Made by a program: the position numbers and the translations under genes | Notes under the pieces: model-generated | The model's database searches: none | Told to the model about the DNA's origin: nothing | The model's input: only the letters and a program-made list of their open reading frames with translations | Origin: Artemisia argyi | Taxonomy: Eukaryota; Streptophyta; Magnoliopsida; Asterales; Asteraceae | Assembly: GCA_030686995.1 (NCBI GenBank) | Contig: CM060697.1 | Location: forward strand, 102,664,272-102,728,271 | Direction of reading: 5' to 3' | Length of the DNA: 64,000 nucleotides | Shown: positions 31,560 through 47,565 of the stretch, in pieces | Layout: every line of letters starts with the position of its first letter | How positions within the stretch are numbered: the first letter of the stretch is position 1

Positions 31560-34500
31560 AAGAAGATTCGATCCCCGAATCTTTTTCTGATATAAACAAA
31601 TGAGGGTACCGCTCCCTCATCTCATCCTCCGCTTCCCAGGTCATGTCTGCGCCACGATTATGCTTCCATTGAACCTTGACAAGCTTGATCTTCTTTTTCC
31701 TCAACTTTTTCACTTTTCTATCCATAATAGCAATAGGCTCCTCAATTAGCCTTTTTTTCTCATCAACTCGAAGTTCCCCTAATGGCAATATATCATTTTC
31801 TTCCGCTAAACATTTTCGTAAATAACATACATGAAAAGTGTTGTGTATGCCATCCAATTCTGTAGGTAACTCAAGTCGATAAGCTTGATCACCAACTCGT
31901 TCCAACACCTTAAACGGCCCAATAAAACGAGGATCTAACTTTCCTCGTTTGCCAAAACGGATTATACCCTTCCAAGGTGAAACTTTAAGCATCACATTTT
32001 CACCAACCTCAAAAGTCTTTGGTCGATGTTTCTTGTCAGAGTATTTCTTTTACCTTTCACGTGCCAGTCTCAAATTATCTCGAGCTATAGCAACTTTGTC
32101 TGTTGTGATTTGTACGATTTCTGGACCCGTATACTACTTGTCACCCGGTTCCAACCAACAAGTAGGAGTTCTACACTTCCTACCATACAACATCTCATAG
32201 GGCGGCATTTTAATACTAGCATGATATGTATTGTTATACGCAAACTCCACCAACGGTAAATGTGAATCCCAACTACCACCATATTCGATAACACATGCCC
32301 GAAGCATGTCTTCCAATGTTTGAATGGTACGCTCACTTTGACCATCTGTTTGAGGATGGTAAGCTGTACTCAAATTCACCTTTGAACCAAATTCTTCTTG
32401 AAGCTTTTTCCAAAACCGTGAAGCAAAACGGCTATCTCGATCAGAAACTATAGATAAAGGTACACCATGCCTCGCAACCACCTATCGAATATACAACTTT
32501 GCTAAATTTTCCAATTTCTCATTTTCTTTAGTTGCCAAGAAATGAGCACTTTTTGTCAAACGATCTACAATCACCCAAATCATGTCATTACCCTTTGGTG
32601 TTCTGGGCAATTTAGTGACAAAATCCATGGTGATTTTATCCCATTTCCACTCGGGTATCTCTAATTGTTGAAGTTCTCCATATGGTTTCTGGTGTTCTGC
32701 CTTAACTTGTGAACAAATTATACACTTCGCTACATATTCCCCCACGTCCGATTTCATTCCTGGCCACCAATAATTAGGTTTTAAATCTCGATACATCTTG
32801 GTGTTACCTGGATGAATTGAATACTTAGACTTATGTATGTCATAAAGAAGTATTTCACGAACTCCTCCAAGTTTTGGTATCCACAAACGACCTTCAAAAG
32901 TCTTCAATCCTCGATTATCTTCACCTAAAAGTAAGTGTCGTTTTAACATTTCCTCATTCTTCAAGTTTTCATCCTTAAGAGCTTCTTTTTGAGCTGCCCG
33001 AATCTGTTCTAATAGCCCCGATACTACTTCAATCCTCATTGAGTGCACTCGATATGCTGATTTAGGATCCTTTCGACTCAACGCATCCACCACCACATTT
33101 GCCTTGCCCGGATGATACTTAATCTTACAATCATAATCAATTAACAACTCTAACCAACGCCTTTGTCTCATGTTCAAAACCTTTTGATCGTGCACATGTT
33201 GCAAGCTTTTATGATCAGTGTATATGGTAAACTTCGTGCCATATAAATAATGTCGCCAAAGTTTCAAAGCAAATATCACAGCCGCTAATTCTAGATCATG
33301 TGTTGGATAATTCTCCTCTGCAACCTTCAACTGTCTTGATGCATAGGCAATCACTTTACCCCGTTGCATAAGCACACAACCCAGTCCTAAATATGAAGCA
33401 TCACTATACACCACAAAGTCCTCATTTCCTTCCGGCAAGGAAAGAATAGGTGCTTCACATAATTTTTTCTTCAAAGTTTGGAACGTTTCTTCCTGCAACT
33501 CGGTCCATAAAAATGGTTCTGTTTTCTTTGTCAACTTCGTCATTGACGAAGCAATTTTAGAAAAATCTTGAATAAACCTCCTATAGTAGCCTGCTAATCC
33601 CAAGAAACTCCTTATCTTGGTAGGATTTTTAGGTGATTCCCACTTCTTGATCGCTTCAATCTTAGCCGGGTCCACTTTTACCCCTTCACAATTGATCAAG
33701 TGACCTAAAAATTGGACCTCTCGCAACCAAAATTCACACTTAGAGAACTTTGCATAAAGCTTTTCCTTGTGCAAAGTATCCAATACTTCTCGAAGATGTC
33801 TCCGATGCTCTTCCTCACTCTGTGAGTATATCAAGATATCATCAATGAACACAATAACCGACTTATCTAAGAACGGTCAACAAACACTATTCATTAAGTC
33901 CATGAATACCGCAGGAGCATTAGTTAACCCAAATGGCATTACAAGAAACTCATAATGGCCATAACGTGTCCTGAAGGCCGTCTTTGGAATGTCGCACTCC
34001 TTCACTTGCACCTGGTGATACCCTGATCTCAAATCAATTTTTGAAAAGTAACTTGCGCCTTGTAGTTGATCAAACAAGTCATCAATCCTTGGTAATGGAT
34101 ACTTATTCTTTATTGTCACCTTATTTAGCTCTCGATAGTCAATGCACATACGCATTGTGCCATCCTTTTTCTTCACGAATAAAACCGGTGCGCCCCAAGG
34201 CGATGAACTTGGCCTAATAAATTCCTTATCAAGAAGATCTTTAAGTTGTGTCACCATTTCCTTCATCTCTGTGGGTGCCAAACGATACGGTGCCCGAGCA
34301 ATTGGCGCCACACCAGGTACCAAGTCAATTTTAAACTCCACGTGTCGTGCCGGAGGTAAACCTGGTAAGTCATCTGGAAATACGTCTACATACTCGTTCA
34401 CCACTACAACATCTTCAATTTTTTTCTGCTCCTTTTTCGCATCAATTACATAAGCCAAAAAGGATGGGTATCCTTTCACTAGGCACCTTCGTGCTTTCAT

Positions 34501-35644
34501 AACCGAAATGATTCCCAAGTCTCCACCACGTTTTTCTCCATAAGCGATTACAAATCCACCCTCGGGCAGGGGGATGCGTATCAATTTCTTTGAACACACG
34601 ATTTATGCTTCTTGCCTACTTAACCAATCCATGCCTATCACCACATCAAACCCCTTTATTCATATTGGTAACAAAGTCACTGGAAAGGATTTGTCATCTA
34701 TTTCAATGTTGCACCCCTCAAATTTCTCACGAACAGATATAAGTTCTCCATTAGCTATTTCAACATCTAAAGTGATATCTAAATTGCTTCGAGGCATACT
34801 AAATGGTTTACAAAACTCAAGTGACACAATAGATCTATTTGCACCAGAATCGAATAAAACACTAGCAGGTAAAGAATTAACAAGAAAAGTGCCAGTAATC
34901 ACCTCATCGTCGTCTTTTGCTTCCTCTGCAGTCATGTGAAAAGCGCGACCCTTTGGTTTAGGTAGATCTGCCTTCTTGGTTCCAATAGCTCCACCAGTCT
35001 TCTTTTTGGGACAATCAATGGCTATGTGTCCCATTTCCTTGCAATTGTAGCATAACACCTCAGTACTCGTACAATCCCGCATAAGGTGACCCATCTTTCC
35101 ACAACGACGACATCTAATTGTATCCTTTGAGCACGCCCCATAGTGAGATGAACTGCAAGGAGTACACCATTTTCGCGTACCTTGAAATCCAGATTTCTTG
35201 ACATTTGAATTACTCTTGAGTTTCTTTGATGATCCAGATGACCCATCCCATTTCCTCTTTTCTCCTACAAACCCCGACTTCCCGTCCTTAGCTATGAGAT
35301 CATCTTCCACCACTTTGCTTGCATCCATTGCCTCTTCCAAAGTATTCTTGATCCGAACAGCTGTACGATACTCATAAGGTAGGCCCTGTACATAGCGATC
35401 AACCTTTGATTTCTCATCTGGACAAAGTCTCATCGCAAATTGTAGCTTCTCGGTGAAAGCCATGTTATACTTATCAATACTCATATTTCCTTTTTGTAAG
35501 CTAAGAAGTTCTCTCTCAATCCTTTGAACTGCACCAGGTCCACAATACTTTGTCCTAATCTTATTGGAAAAGGCATCCCAATTCATATTATCTCTAGAAG
35601 TCCTAGAAAGAGCTAAACTGACAGAGTTCCACCATTCTAAAGCT
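31558..35644 (-). pseudogene. Gypsy gag-pol with nonsense codons but no frameshift
   Basis: One frame runs from the truncated gag at 35644 to the terminal stop at 31558. It encodes gag (ALEWWNS... onward), two zinc knuckles (CRRCGKMGHLMRDC and CYNCKEMGHIAIDC, about 35080-35120 and 35020-35060), protease LFDSGANRSIVS, RT with IDYRELNK and FIDDILIY (near 33840), RNase H with YSDAS and YTDHKSLQH, an integrase zinc-binding region with CIICSQ, a catalytic core with SDRDSRF and QSERTIQ, and a chromodomain-like tail. In-frame stops: TGA 34660-34662, a TAA about 16 codons later, TGA 33877-33879, TAG 32482-32484, TAG 32134-32136 and a TAA near 32051. Most are single-base changes from Gln or Arg codons. 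The frame is otherwise undamaged over 4 kb, unusual for a decayed element. Confidence 0.93.
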
Positions 35645-37134
35645 ATTTATGAAGAATTCAAGGAACATGGGTTATACAAAGCAGCATTTTCTTTATCAAG
35701 TTTCAAATGCAAATTTTGGTCCTGCTATTGGGTTTAGATTGATGAAACAGCTCCATGGTGGGTTTGATCGAGTTGGTACAACAGTCATTGACTGTAAGAA
35801 TCAGAAGAAAAGAATTAGTGTTTTTATTGGAGATAGAGATGCTCAAATGGCTGTTGAGAAGTTGCTGAGTCGAAAACTTCATTCGCCTGGTGTTTTTGTC
35901 AATTATTTTAAAGGTGAAGCATATATTCTTTACTTCATTAAAGTTTAACTATTTTCAAGTGCATCATAATTTATTTTATAGTGCATCACAGTTTAGATTA
36001 TGCAGTTTTAGTTTCTTACATTTTAGTTTTTTTTTTTTTTTGTTTAGGTGATGATGATAAATTGGTTGGTCTTTTCTGGGCTGATGAAGAAGCTATTAAA
36101 GACTACGCTATTTTTGGTGATATAGTTTCGTTTGATGCCACATTTAGATCCAACAAGTATGATTTCTTGCTTATGTTATTTTAATTATTTTTCTATTTTA
36201 TACAAATTTTCATTTAATTATTTAATATGATTTCAAATTATAGGTATCAGATGGTATTTGTTCCCTTTACTGGTATAAACCATCATAATCGTTGTCTTAC
36301 ATTTGCCTCGGGTTTGCTTGCTGATGAGAGTGCTGGTGCTTACAAATGGTTACTTGATCAATTCAAAGAAGCTTTTGGTAAAGATCCAGATGTTGTTATT
36401 ACTGATCAAGATCCATCAATGAAAATTGCTATTGCAGAGTGCTTCCCGAACACCAGGCATCGTTTGTGTATATGGCATATCATGTAGAAATTGACTACAA
36501 AGGTATTTTTTATATCCATGCCTATGATGCACTACATTATACATTATAATGCAGTTAATTTGTTTTATATTCATGCTTTATGTTGCCTAAGATGCACTAT
36601 TATTTTACAAACTGATGCAGTTGAAATTTATATTATCATTTCTTTATTTTTACAGGTTGGTATTGCACTTTGTAGTAGTACAGATTTTAAAAGACGCATA
36701 TGCGATATTGTATGGACTGACCAGATATTGCCAGAAGAATTTGAGAGAGAGTGGGAATGTATGATAAATGATTTTGAACTCTGTGATAACAAATGGTTAG
36801 GTGATATGTTTAATATGAGGGAAAGATGGATACCTGCGTATCTACGTGATGTACATATGGCGGGACTAATGCGTACTACTTCAAGATCAGAAAGTGAGAA
36901 TCATTTTTTTTGGTAAATGGACCAGTCCTCACCTTACTATTGTTGAATTCTTAAGCCATTACGACACTGCTATAGAGTATCAGAGGTACATAGAGCGCAA
37001 GAATGACCATGATTCTAGATATAAAACTCCAGTATTCAAAACAGAACTTCTGATGGAAAAAAAAGCATGTAAGCTATATACTAGAACACTATTCTTCGAC
37101 GTGCAGGATGAGATTTATGCTTCGTATAAGTATT

Positions 37135-40784
<3,650 letters not shown>

Positions 40785-40786
40785 AA

Positions 40787-40804
40787 TGGCGCCGCTGCCG
40801 GGGA
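40787..40804 (+). promoter_or_regulatory. Primer-binding site, Asp-tRNA type
   Basis: TGGCGCCGCTGCCGGGGA starts 2 bp after the LTR. It is complementary, with one mismatch, to the 3' end of plant tRNA-Asp, the usual Athila/Tat primer. Confidence 0.88.
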
Positions 40805-41311
40805 GGCTGTGTGTCGAAAGTCTCGATAAGGTTTAGACGATTAGTCTTGTAGAACCTTCGCAAGAAGTTACGCTTTTATAAAACTTATAAAAAACCAAAA
40901 ATATTTTTCTTTTGTTTCTATATATGTATGATATCTATATAAGATAAAGAAAAACACAAAAAGATTTTCCCGTTTCTTTGTTTAATAATAACTACATTAA
41001 AATCTTACCACCGCAAACCAAGGCAGAACACCTACCAACTAGGGGTGTGATCATAATAAGTTCCCAAACCAAAGATCAAAACTTGGCTTTGTATCACTTG
41101 CGTTTTGGAAAACTTTTAAACGAGAAACACACTTTAAGAGGAGTCGAAACGGTATGTGGCGATCCAACGAACTTCGCCCAGTGAGAGATCCATTCTTCTC
41201 TCCCACTCCTTTGTGCGTTTTTCTTTAGAAGTTGACCTTGCGTTCTTGATTATTGGTTTAAGTTCCCTTGTCGTTAAAGTGGTATTGTTTTAATTGATTT
41301 TTTTGTGGTGC

Positions 41312-44300
41312 ATGCGTACTCGTTCACAATCGAAGCGAAATCGTCAACTTAGAAACGTCACCGAACTACGTCCTATTGTTGAAAATCCTGTTCCGAAAAT
41401 GGATGAAAATCGTGAACCTTCGAAGGATGACCCAATTCCCGATCTCCGCACGATGGAAGAATTGTGTCAACCTACTATGCACGGAAGGGGTGGCCCTATT
41501 GCCCCTCTCAATATCGCGGCTACGGATTTTGGACTTAAGCATCATATGATACAACAAGTCCAAAACTCGTGCCAATTCCATGGTTTGCCGGGTGATGATG
41601 CAAACAAACATCTTGATAAATTTCTCATCGTCACCCAAAGCATGAAACAAAACGGTGTCACCGATGATGCCCTTCGTTTGTGCCTCTTTCCATATTCTTT
41701 GACTCATCATGCCACTGCGTGGTTTGATCGACTTCCAAAGAATTCCATTCATACCTTTGAAGAGATGGTTGCTAAATTTTTGGCCAAATACTTTCCACCA
41801 TCTATGGTCACGAAGTTACGTAATGAAATTAGTAACTTTCGTCAGCTTCCCGAAGAGTCCTTATTCGAGGCATGGGAACGCTACAAGCTTTCAATCGATC
41901 GGTGTCCAAATCGTAACATGTTGTTAGTCACTCAAATAGATACCTTCTATAATGGGTTGACAATGAGACACCGAGATACAATCAATGCTGCTGCGGGTGG
42001 TACCTTATGAAAAGGCGACCCGAAGAGTGTTATGATCTCATTGAAAACATGACCGCTCACCATAATTTTTGGGACTCCTCAGCCGAGAGAAACGAGTCAT
42101 GTAGATCTATCACTCCCGCATCCAATGAAATAGCGACTCTCACAAAGAAGCTTGATGACTTATCTACGGCTATGTTGAGGATGAATCAAACCATCCAAAA
42201 CCAACAAGTCAAAGTCGTAGCTCAAAGTTGTGAAATGTGTGGAGGTCCACATTCTTATTCCGAGTGTCCTGCCATTGTTGGCCACACTTAAGAGAACGTA
42301 TACGCTGCTCAAAGTTCCTGCAATTTGGGAGGTAATGCTCACCAACCGCAAGGGGACCGAAATCTTCTTAGCTATTGTTCTAACAATTTCTTTGGACCAC
42401 CTGGGTTCAATCAAAACCAAAGCCAAAGTTTCAATCCTAACCAAAATAACCAAAACCGTAACCAAAACCAAAATCGAATGAACCAAGGTTTTCAAAACCA
42501 AGAGAATTTCAATCAAGGGTTTCAAAATCAAGGAAACTTGAATAGAAATCAAGGTTATGGTAATCAAGGTTATGGAAATCAAGGAAACAATTTTCATAGT
42601 AATGGTAATCAAAACCAAGGAAATTTTCAAAACCAAGCTTTCAATCAAAATAACCAAGCTCAAAATTTTCAAAATCAAAACCAATCCGTTGTTCAACCTC
42701 CATCATCATCCGATGAGGTTTTGAAACAATTCATGAAAGCTCAAGAAGAAACAAATAGGTTGTTGATCACTCAAATTTCTGAACGGGAACGCTACCAAGC
42801 AACACGATCGCCAACCCGAAGGGTGATGTAAAGGCGATCACAACCCGTGGTGGGGTTTCTTATGATGGACCCGCGATTCCTACTACCTAATCTTCTTCTC
42901 CTCCTGAGGTAGTGGAACGTGAACATGAGGCCACAAAGGACAAAGTGCAAATTACAAGCACACGAAGTACCGCACACGTCCAACCTCATGTTGTCCCAAA
43001 AACCAAATCCAAACCGGGAATTGTTTTTGAACCCTCGGAAAATCCCGTTCAACCAAAAGCTTCAATACCATATCCTTCGCGTTTAAATGATCAAAGACTC
43101 CGTGAGTAAACTAATGATCAAATGAAGAAATTTCTTGAAACTTTTCAAAAATTGCACTTCGACATTAGTTTCGCGGATGCTCTTCTCTATATGCCCAAGT
43201 TTGCTTCCACCTTTAAGAGTCTTCTAAGTAACAAAGAGAAACTATTTGAACTCACCAAAGCTCGTTTAAATGAAAATTGTTCGGCGGTTCTCCTAAAGAA
43301 ACTTCACGAAAAATTAGGAGACCCCGGAAAATTTCTCATTCCATGTGATTTCCAAAAGCTTGAGGAATGCTTTGCCTTGGCCGATCTTGGCGCTAGCATA
43401 AACCTCATGCCTTTCTCTATTTGGCAAAAACTTTCACTTCCCGAGCTTACACCAACACGAATGACTCTAGAATTAGCAACCCGTTCGGTTACGATTCCGA
43501 AGGGTATTGCTGAAGATGTCTTTGTGAAGGTTGGCAAGTTCCATTTTCCTGCCGACTTCGTAGTCGTTGATTTCGATGCCGATCCTCGTGTCCCCCTTAT
43601 TTTGGGAAGACCATTCTTAAAAACGGCTCGTGCACTAATCGACGTCTTCGAAGGAGAAATGACTCTAAGAGTTGGCGATGAAAAGTTGGTCATAAACATT
43701 GAAAACACTTCAAAAGATCTTCTCGACCTTGAACGAGAAGAAATTAACCGACTTGATGTCATCGATTTTGCATGTGATGACCATTTTGAAGAAGTGTTTG
43801 CAAGGATCAATCAATTCTTCCATTGATGTCTCTTCCGCTTCTCTTACTCCATTTTTGGGAGGTGACTTCATTTTGGAAGAAATTGAAGCTTGTTTGTCAT
43901 GTGATTCTCATGTTGATCATGATTCTATCAATCCCGAGGAAGATATACTTCTACTTGAGAAGTTGCTTAATGATGATCCATCATCTCTTCCTCCAAAAGA
44001 ACTTCATAACTTGGAAGTCAAAAATGTTTAAAAAACTGATGACTTTCCTGAGGTCGAACTCAAGGAACTTCCGCCTCATCTCGAGTACGCATTTTTGGAG
44101 GGCGACGATAAGTTTCCCGTCATTATTGCTAAAGACTTGAATGAGGAAAACAAAACCGCTCTTCTCAAGGTTTTAAAGTCACTCAAGCGAGCCATTGCTT
44201 GGAGACTTTCCGACATCAAGGGTATTAACCCGGAATTTTGTATGCACAAGATTTTGATAGAGGAAGACTTTAAACCGGCTGTTCAACAACAAAGAAGGGT

Positions 44301-44832
44301 AAATCCTAAGATTCATGAGGTTATCAAGCAAGAGGTCATTAAACTTCTTGATGCCGGTTTGATTTACCCTATTTCGGATAGTCCTTGGGTAAGTCCCGTT
44401 CATTGTGTGCCCAAGAAAGGTGGCATAACGGTTGTAAAAAATGATGATAATGAGTTAATTCCTACTCGATTGGTAACGGGTTGGCGCGTTTGCATAGATT
44501 ATCGAAAATTAAACGACGCCACCCGTAAAGACCACTTTCCATTACCTTTCATGGATCAAATGCTCGAAAGATTGGCGGGAAACGAATACTATTGTTTCCT
44601 TGACGGTTTTTCGGGTTATTTCCAAATTCCCATCGACCCTCAAGATCAAGAGAAAACAACTTTTACATGTCCATATGGAACATTTGCTTATCGACGCATG
44701 CCTTTTGGCTTGTGCAATGCTCCGGGCACGTTTCAAAGATGCATGATGGCCATTTTTCACGACATGATCGAGAAAACAATGGAGGTCTTCATGGATGATT
44801 TTTCGGTCGTTGGGAATTCATTTGAATCACGT
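41312..44832 (+). pseudogene. Athila gag-protease-RT, multiply broken
   Basis: ATG 41312 opens an Athila-type gag (NSCQFHGLPGDDANKH, PYSLTHHATAWFDRLP, FPPSMVTKLRNEI), with a knuckle-like CEMCGGPHSYSEC near 42230-42265 and an Asn/Gln-rich tract at 42410-42690. Protease ALADLGASINLMP (near 43375-43415) and RT motifs CIDYRKLND and VFMDDFSVVG follow; the sequence ends at the deletion breakpoint. Lesions: one base lost near 42003; stops at 42289-42291 (TAA), 42889-42891 (TAA), 43107-43109 (TAA) and 44029-44031 (TAA); frame changes near 42800 and 43810. Several stops are one C-to-T change from CAA. Confidence 0.9.
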
Positions 44833-45272
44833 CACGTTTATGTGAAATTTGTAATTTTTAGGATTCCCGATACCTAACTTTGTTTCCCGTAGTGTTTTAG
44901 GACCCCCTAGTTTGCCGATTGCCCTTTTATTTCTCCTTAGGTTATTTTTAATTAATTTACATTTGTTAATTCACAATTTTTGTTTATTTAACGTATTACA
45001 AAACCAAACAATCTTTCACAACCAAACATACAAGGTTTTAATCTCGATCTCACTCGAAGCTTTCCATTCACACCTCGTTGGGGTACGACCCGGGAAATCA
45101 CTTCCCGGTCTCACAATTTGAATATCACTTTCAAAAGTTTTGCGAGGTAATCGTTTTTCCTAAACGGTTTACTCGTATTACTTTCACGTCTATTTGTCTC
45201 ACGATAAATTAGACTTCACGTTTGTTGATATTTTTGATAAATAGTTTTTGCACACCAAAACACAACGAATCA
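44833..45272 (+). repeat. 3' LTR remnant of the Athila-like element
   Basis: This 440-bp stretch matches 40345-40784 with about nine differences and ends CAACGAATCA. Confidence 0.93.
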
Positions 45273-46386
45273 ATATTGCATTGCATTGAGTGTTGATCAA
45301 GTTGAGAATATGGAGAAATATGCAGTTCGTGATACTCAGTATCATAATGGAAGTCGTGGTGTCAATGATTTTCCTGTTTATCAGGTATTTATCAGAAATA
45401 TTATATACCGTAATGCATACTGATTCACACTTCTATATTATATACTCTATTAATAATCATAGTGATGCAGTAGTTTATTCATTATGATGCAGTAGATTTT
45501 GCACTGTGATGCAGTAGATTTTGCACTATGATGCAGTAGTTTTATAAACTTTAATGCAGTATTATTTTTATAAACTTTAATGTTCTAGTATTTTTTATTT
45601 TATTAATATCTAAATTTAGTGCATCGCCTATTTTATTAAATCTCAGTGTCATAGGTAGTCCATCTCATTATCTTAATTTATTTTGTGACAATTTAAATAT
45701 AATTTTGATTTGTTTTCATTTATTTTTTGTAGGTTGATTTTTGTAAGTCTGAGATGATTGTTTAATGTAGTTGTAACCGATATGAGTCGTATGGGCTTTT
45801 GTGTCGTCATGCATTCTATGTTTTAAGGATGAACAATGTTAAGGAGTTTCCTCGAAATTACTTAAAACAACGTTGGTTAAAGAATGCGAAGCCTTCAAGA
45901 TCTACTCTTCCAAGAATAATTGGTGCATCAGATTTAGTTCGGAATGAAGTTCTAGATTTGTATGAGATTTTTGAATCTACTGTTGATCGTTTGGTACATG
46001 ATTTGAGCAAGATGGCTATATATAAAGACAATTTGAAAGAGTTATTGGATCAAGCTGTTATTGATATTCCAACAGTTCCAAAGTTGAATGGGAAAGCTGT
46101 GATGAGTTCGATGCTAGGTGTCAAAGAGCCGGAGGAACAAACCTTAAACAATCCAGGCCTAAGTAAAATTAAAGGAACTGGTTGTTTTTCAAGGTTTAAG
46201 CCTATACCTGAAGTAACTGCTGAAGAACTATCAAAGAGAAGGACGTGTGGCGTATGCGGTTAGAAGGCAGGCCACAATTCTAGGACTTGTGGAAAGGCAT
46301 TGGCTGAAACTCCACCATCAAAGAAACAAAAGCAACAAGATCAACCAAAAAGAGCTGGTTTGAGACAATCTACACGCAAGAATTGA

Positions 46387-46914
46387 GTATTCTTTTTTTT
46401 TTATTGAGTCTACACGCAAAATTGAGTATTCTTTTCCTTTATTTTACGAATAAAGCACTATTATGAATTGAAAAGAAAGAAGGGTATAGCATACAATTTT
46501 AATGGAATATCATATTAGTTTAAATATTTTTTGTGTTATATCATTTTGCTGTCATTATTTAGTTCATAATGATGCATTACAGTTTTAAACTGAGTTTCAA
46601 GCAGCTATATACATTATGATTTTATTGTTTGATGCAATAGATTTTGCACTGTGATGCAGTAGATATAAACAGTGATGCACTAGATTTTTGCACTGTGATG
46701 CACTAGATTTTTGCAATGTGATACACTATGCAGTAACAAAGTAATATTTATGTAGTAATTATCAAAAAATTAATCAAACCAAAACCATAAATAAAAGCAA
46801 TAAGAAAGACTGGTCATTAAAAAGAGTAGTACTTAGTTTTCAACAACCATTAAGCAAATGTAAAAGTACAATAGAAACATGATCTAAACATGATCATTAA
46901 AATATATCCAAAAG
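46387..46914. other. Spacer between the convergent MULE genes
   Basis: No gene is present. A 27-bp segment (TCTACACGCAA...TTGAGTATTC) at about 46368 is repeated at about 46407. GATGCA(G/C)TAGATTTTTGCACTGT repeats lie at 46620-46735. Both genes end here, so it should contain two polyadenylation regions; AATAAA-like ATAAAAGC is at 46791. Confidence 0.6.
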
Positions 46915-47343
46915 CTACCAGTCTTCAAGTGTCTTGACTAGAGTCTCATTAAACATCTTCATCAAATTTGCATCAACTTTGACATCATTTTGAGTTATAA
47001 TCTTTGACTTCTTTTCTTTCTTCTTTAGAAAAACTTCTGCATCTTTTATTAATTTCTTCTTGAGGATATTGAGATCTTTTAGTAATATCTTTGCCAAGTA
47101 CTTTGCACGAACTTTGTAGTTCATTCAGAAATACTCCTTCTCCAGCATACATTTCCATATGTCTCATAACAAAGATACCACAGTCGACACCATTGTAGGT
47201 TGTTTTCCATTTTATCGGCACCATTCTTGCATTCACCAACCAAATCTCAGCGATCTTTGGGTGCTTTTTCTTTTCTAGGTAACTGATAAATGTATCAATC
47301 TGTGAAAAATAATAAGATTCTGTTAAATTAAATTTAGTTTTTT

Positions 47344-47565
47344 GTATCAATATGTGAAATTTATGATGCAGCAGATATAAACTAAGATGCATTAGATATA
47401 TAAGTAGTGATGCAGTAAATTTATACATAGTGATGCACTAACTAAAAAAATTATGATGCAGCAGATATAAACTAAGATGCATTAGATATATAAGTAGTGA
47501 TGCAGTAAATTTATACATAGTGATGTACTAACTAAAAAATTTATGATGCAACAGATATAAACTAA
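47344..47565 (+). repeat. Tandem 90-bp unit, forward orientation, in a Ulp1 intron
   Basis: Two full units and part of a third, containing ATGATGCAGCAGATATAAACTAAGATGC and GTGATGCAGTAAATTTATAC. They are the reverse complement of the 90-bp unit at 50711-51160. Confidence 0.9.

Larger units (their letters stand above)
29347..35644 (-). mobile_element. 5'-truncated Ty3/gypsy chromovirus-like element
   Basis: On the minus strand it comprises part of gag, protease, RT, RNase H, integrase, a polypurine tract (AAGGGAGGGAGAAT) and a complete 3' LTR (31545 to 29347). The 5' LTR and the first part of gag are missing: the gag frame stops abruptly at 35644, where MULE exon sequence begins. The C-terminal pol tail (VQWKHNRGADMTWEAEDEM) is chromodomain-like, pointing to a Tekay/Del-type chromovirus. 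ATTTA occurs at both borders (29342-29346 and 35645-35649), possibly by chance. Confidence 0.92.

Noticed and set aside
34142..34939. Plus-strand ORFs of 77-121 codons
   Set aside because: They are antisense shadows of the gypsy gag-pol frame.
42160..42696. 178-codon minus-strand ORF rich in Leu/Ile/Val
   Set aside because: It is the antisense of the Asn/Gln-rich gag tract; low complexity.
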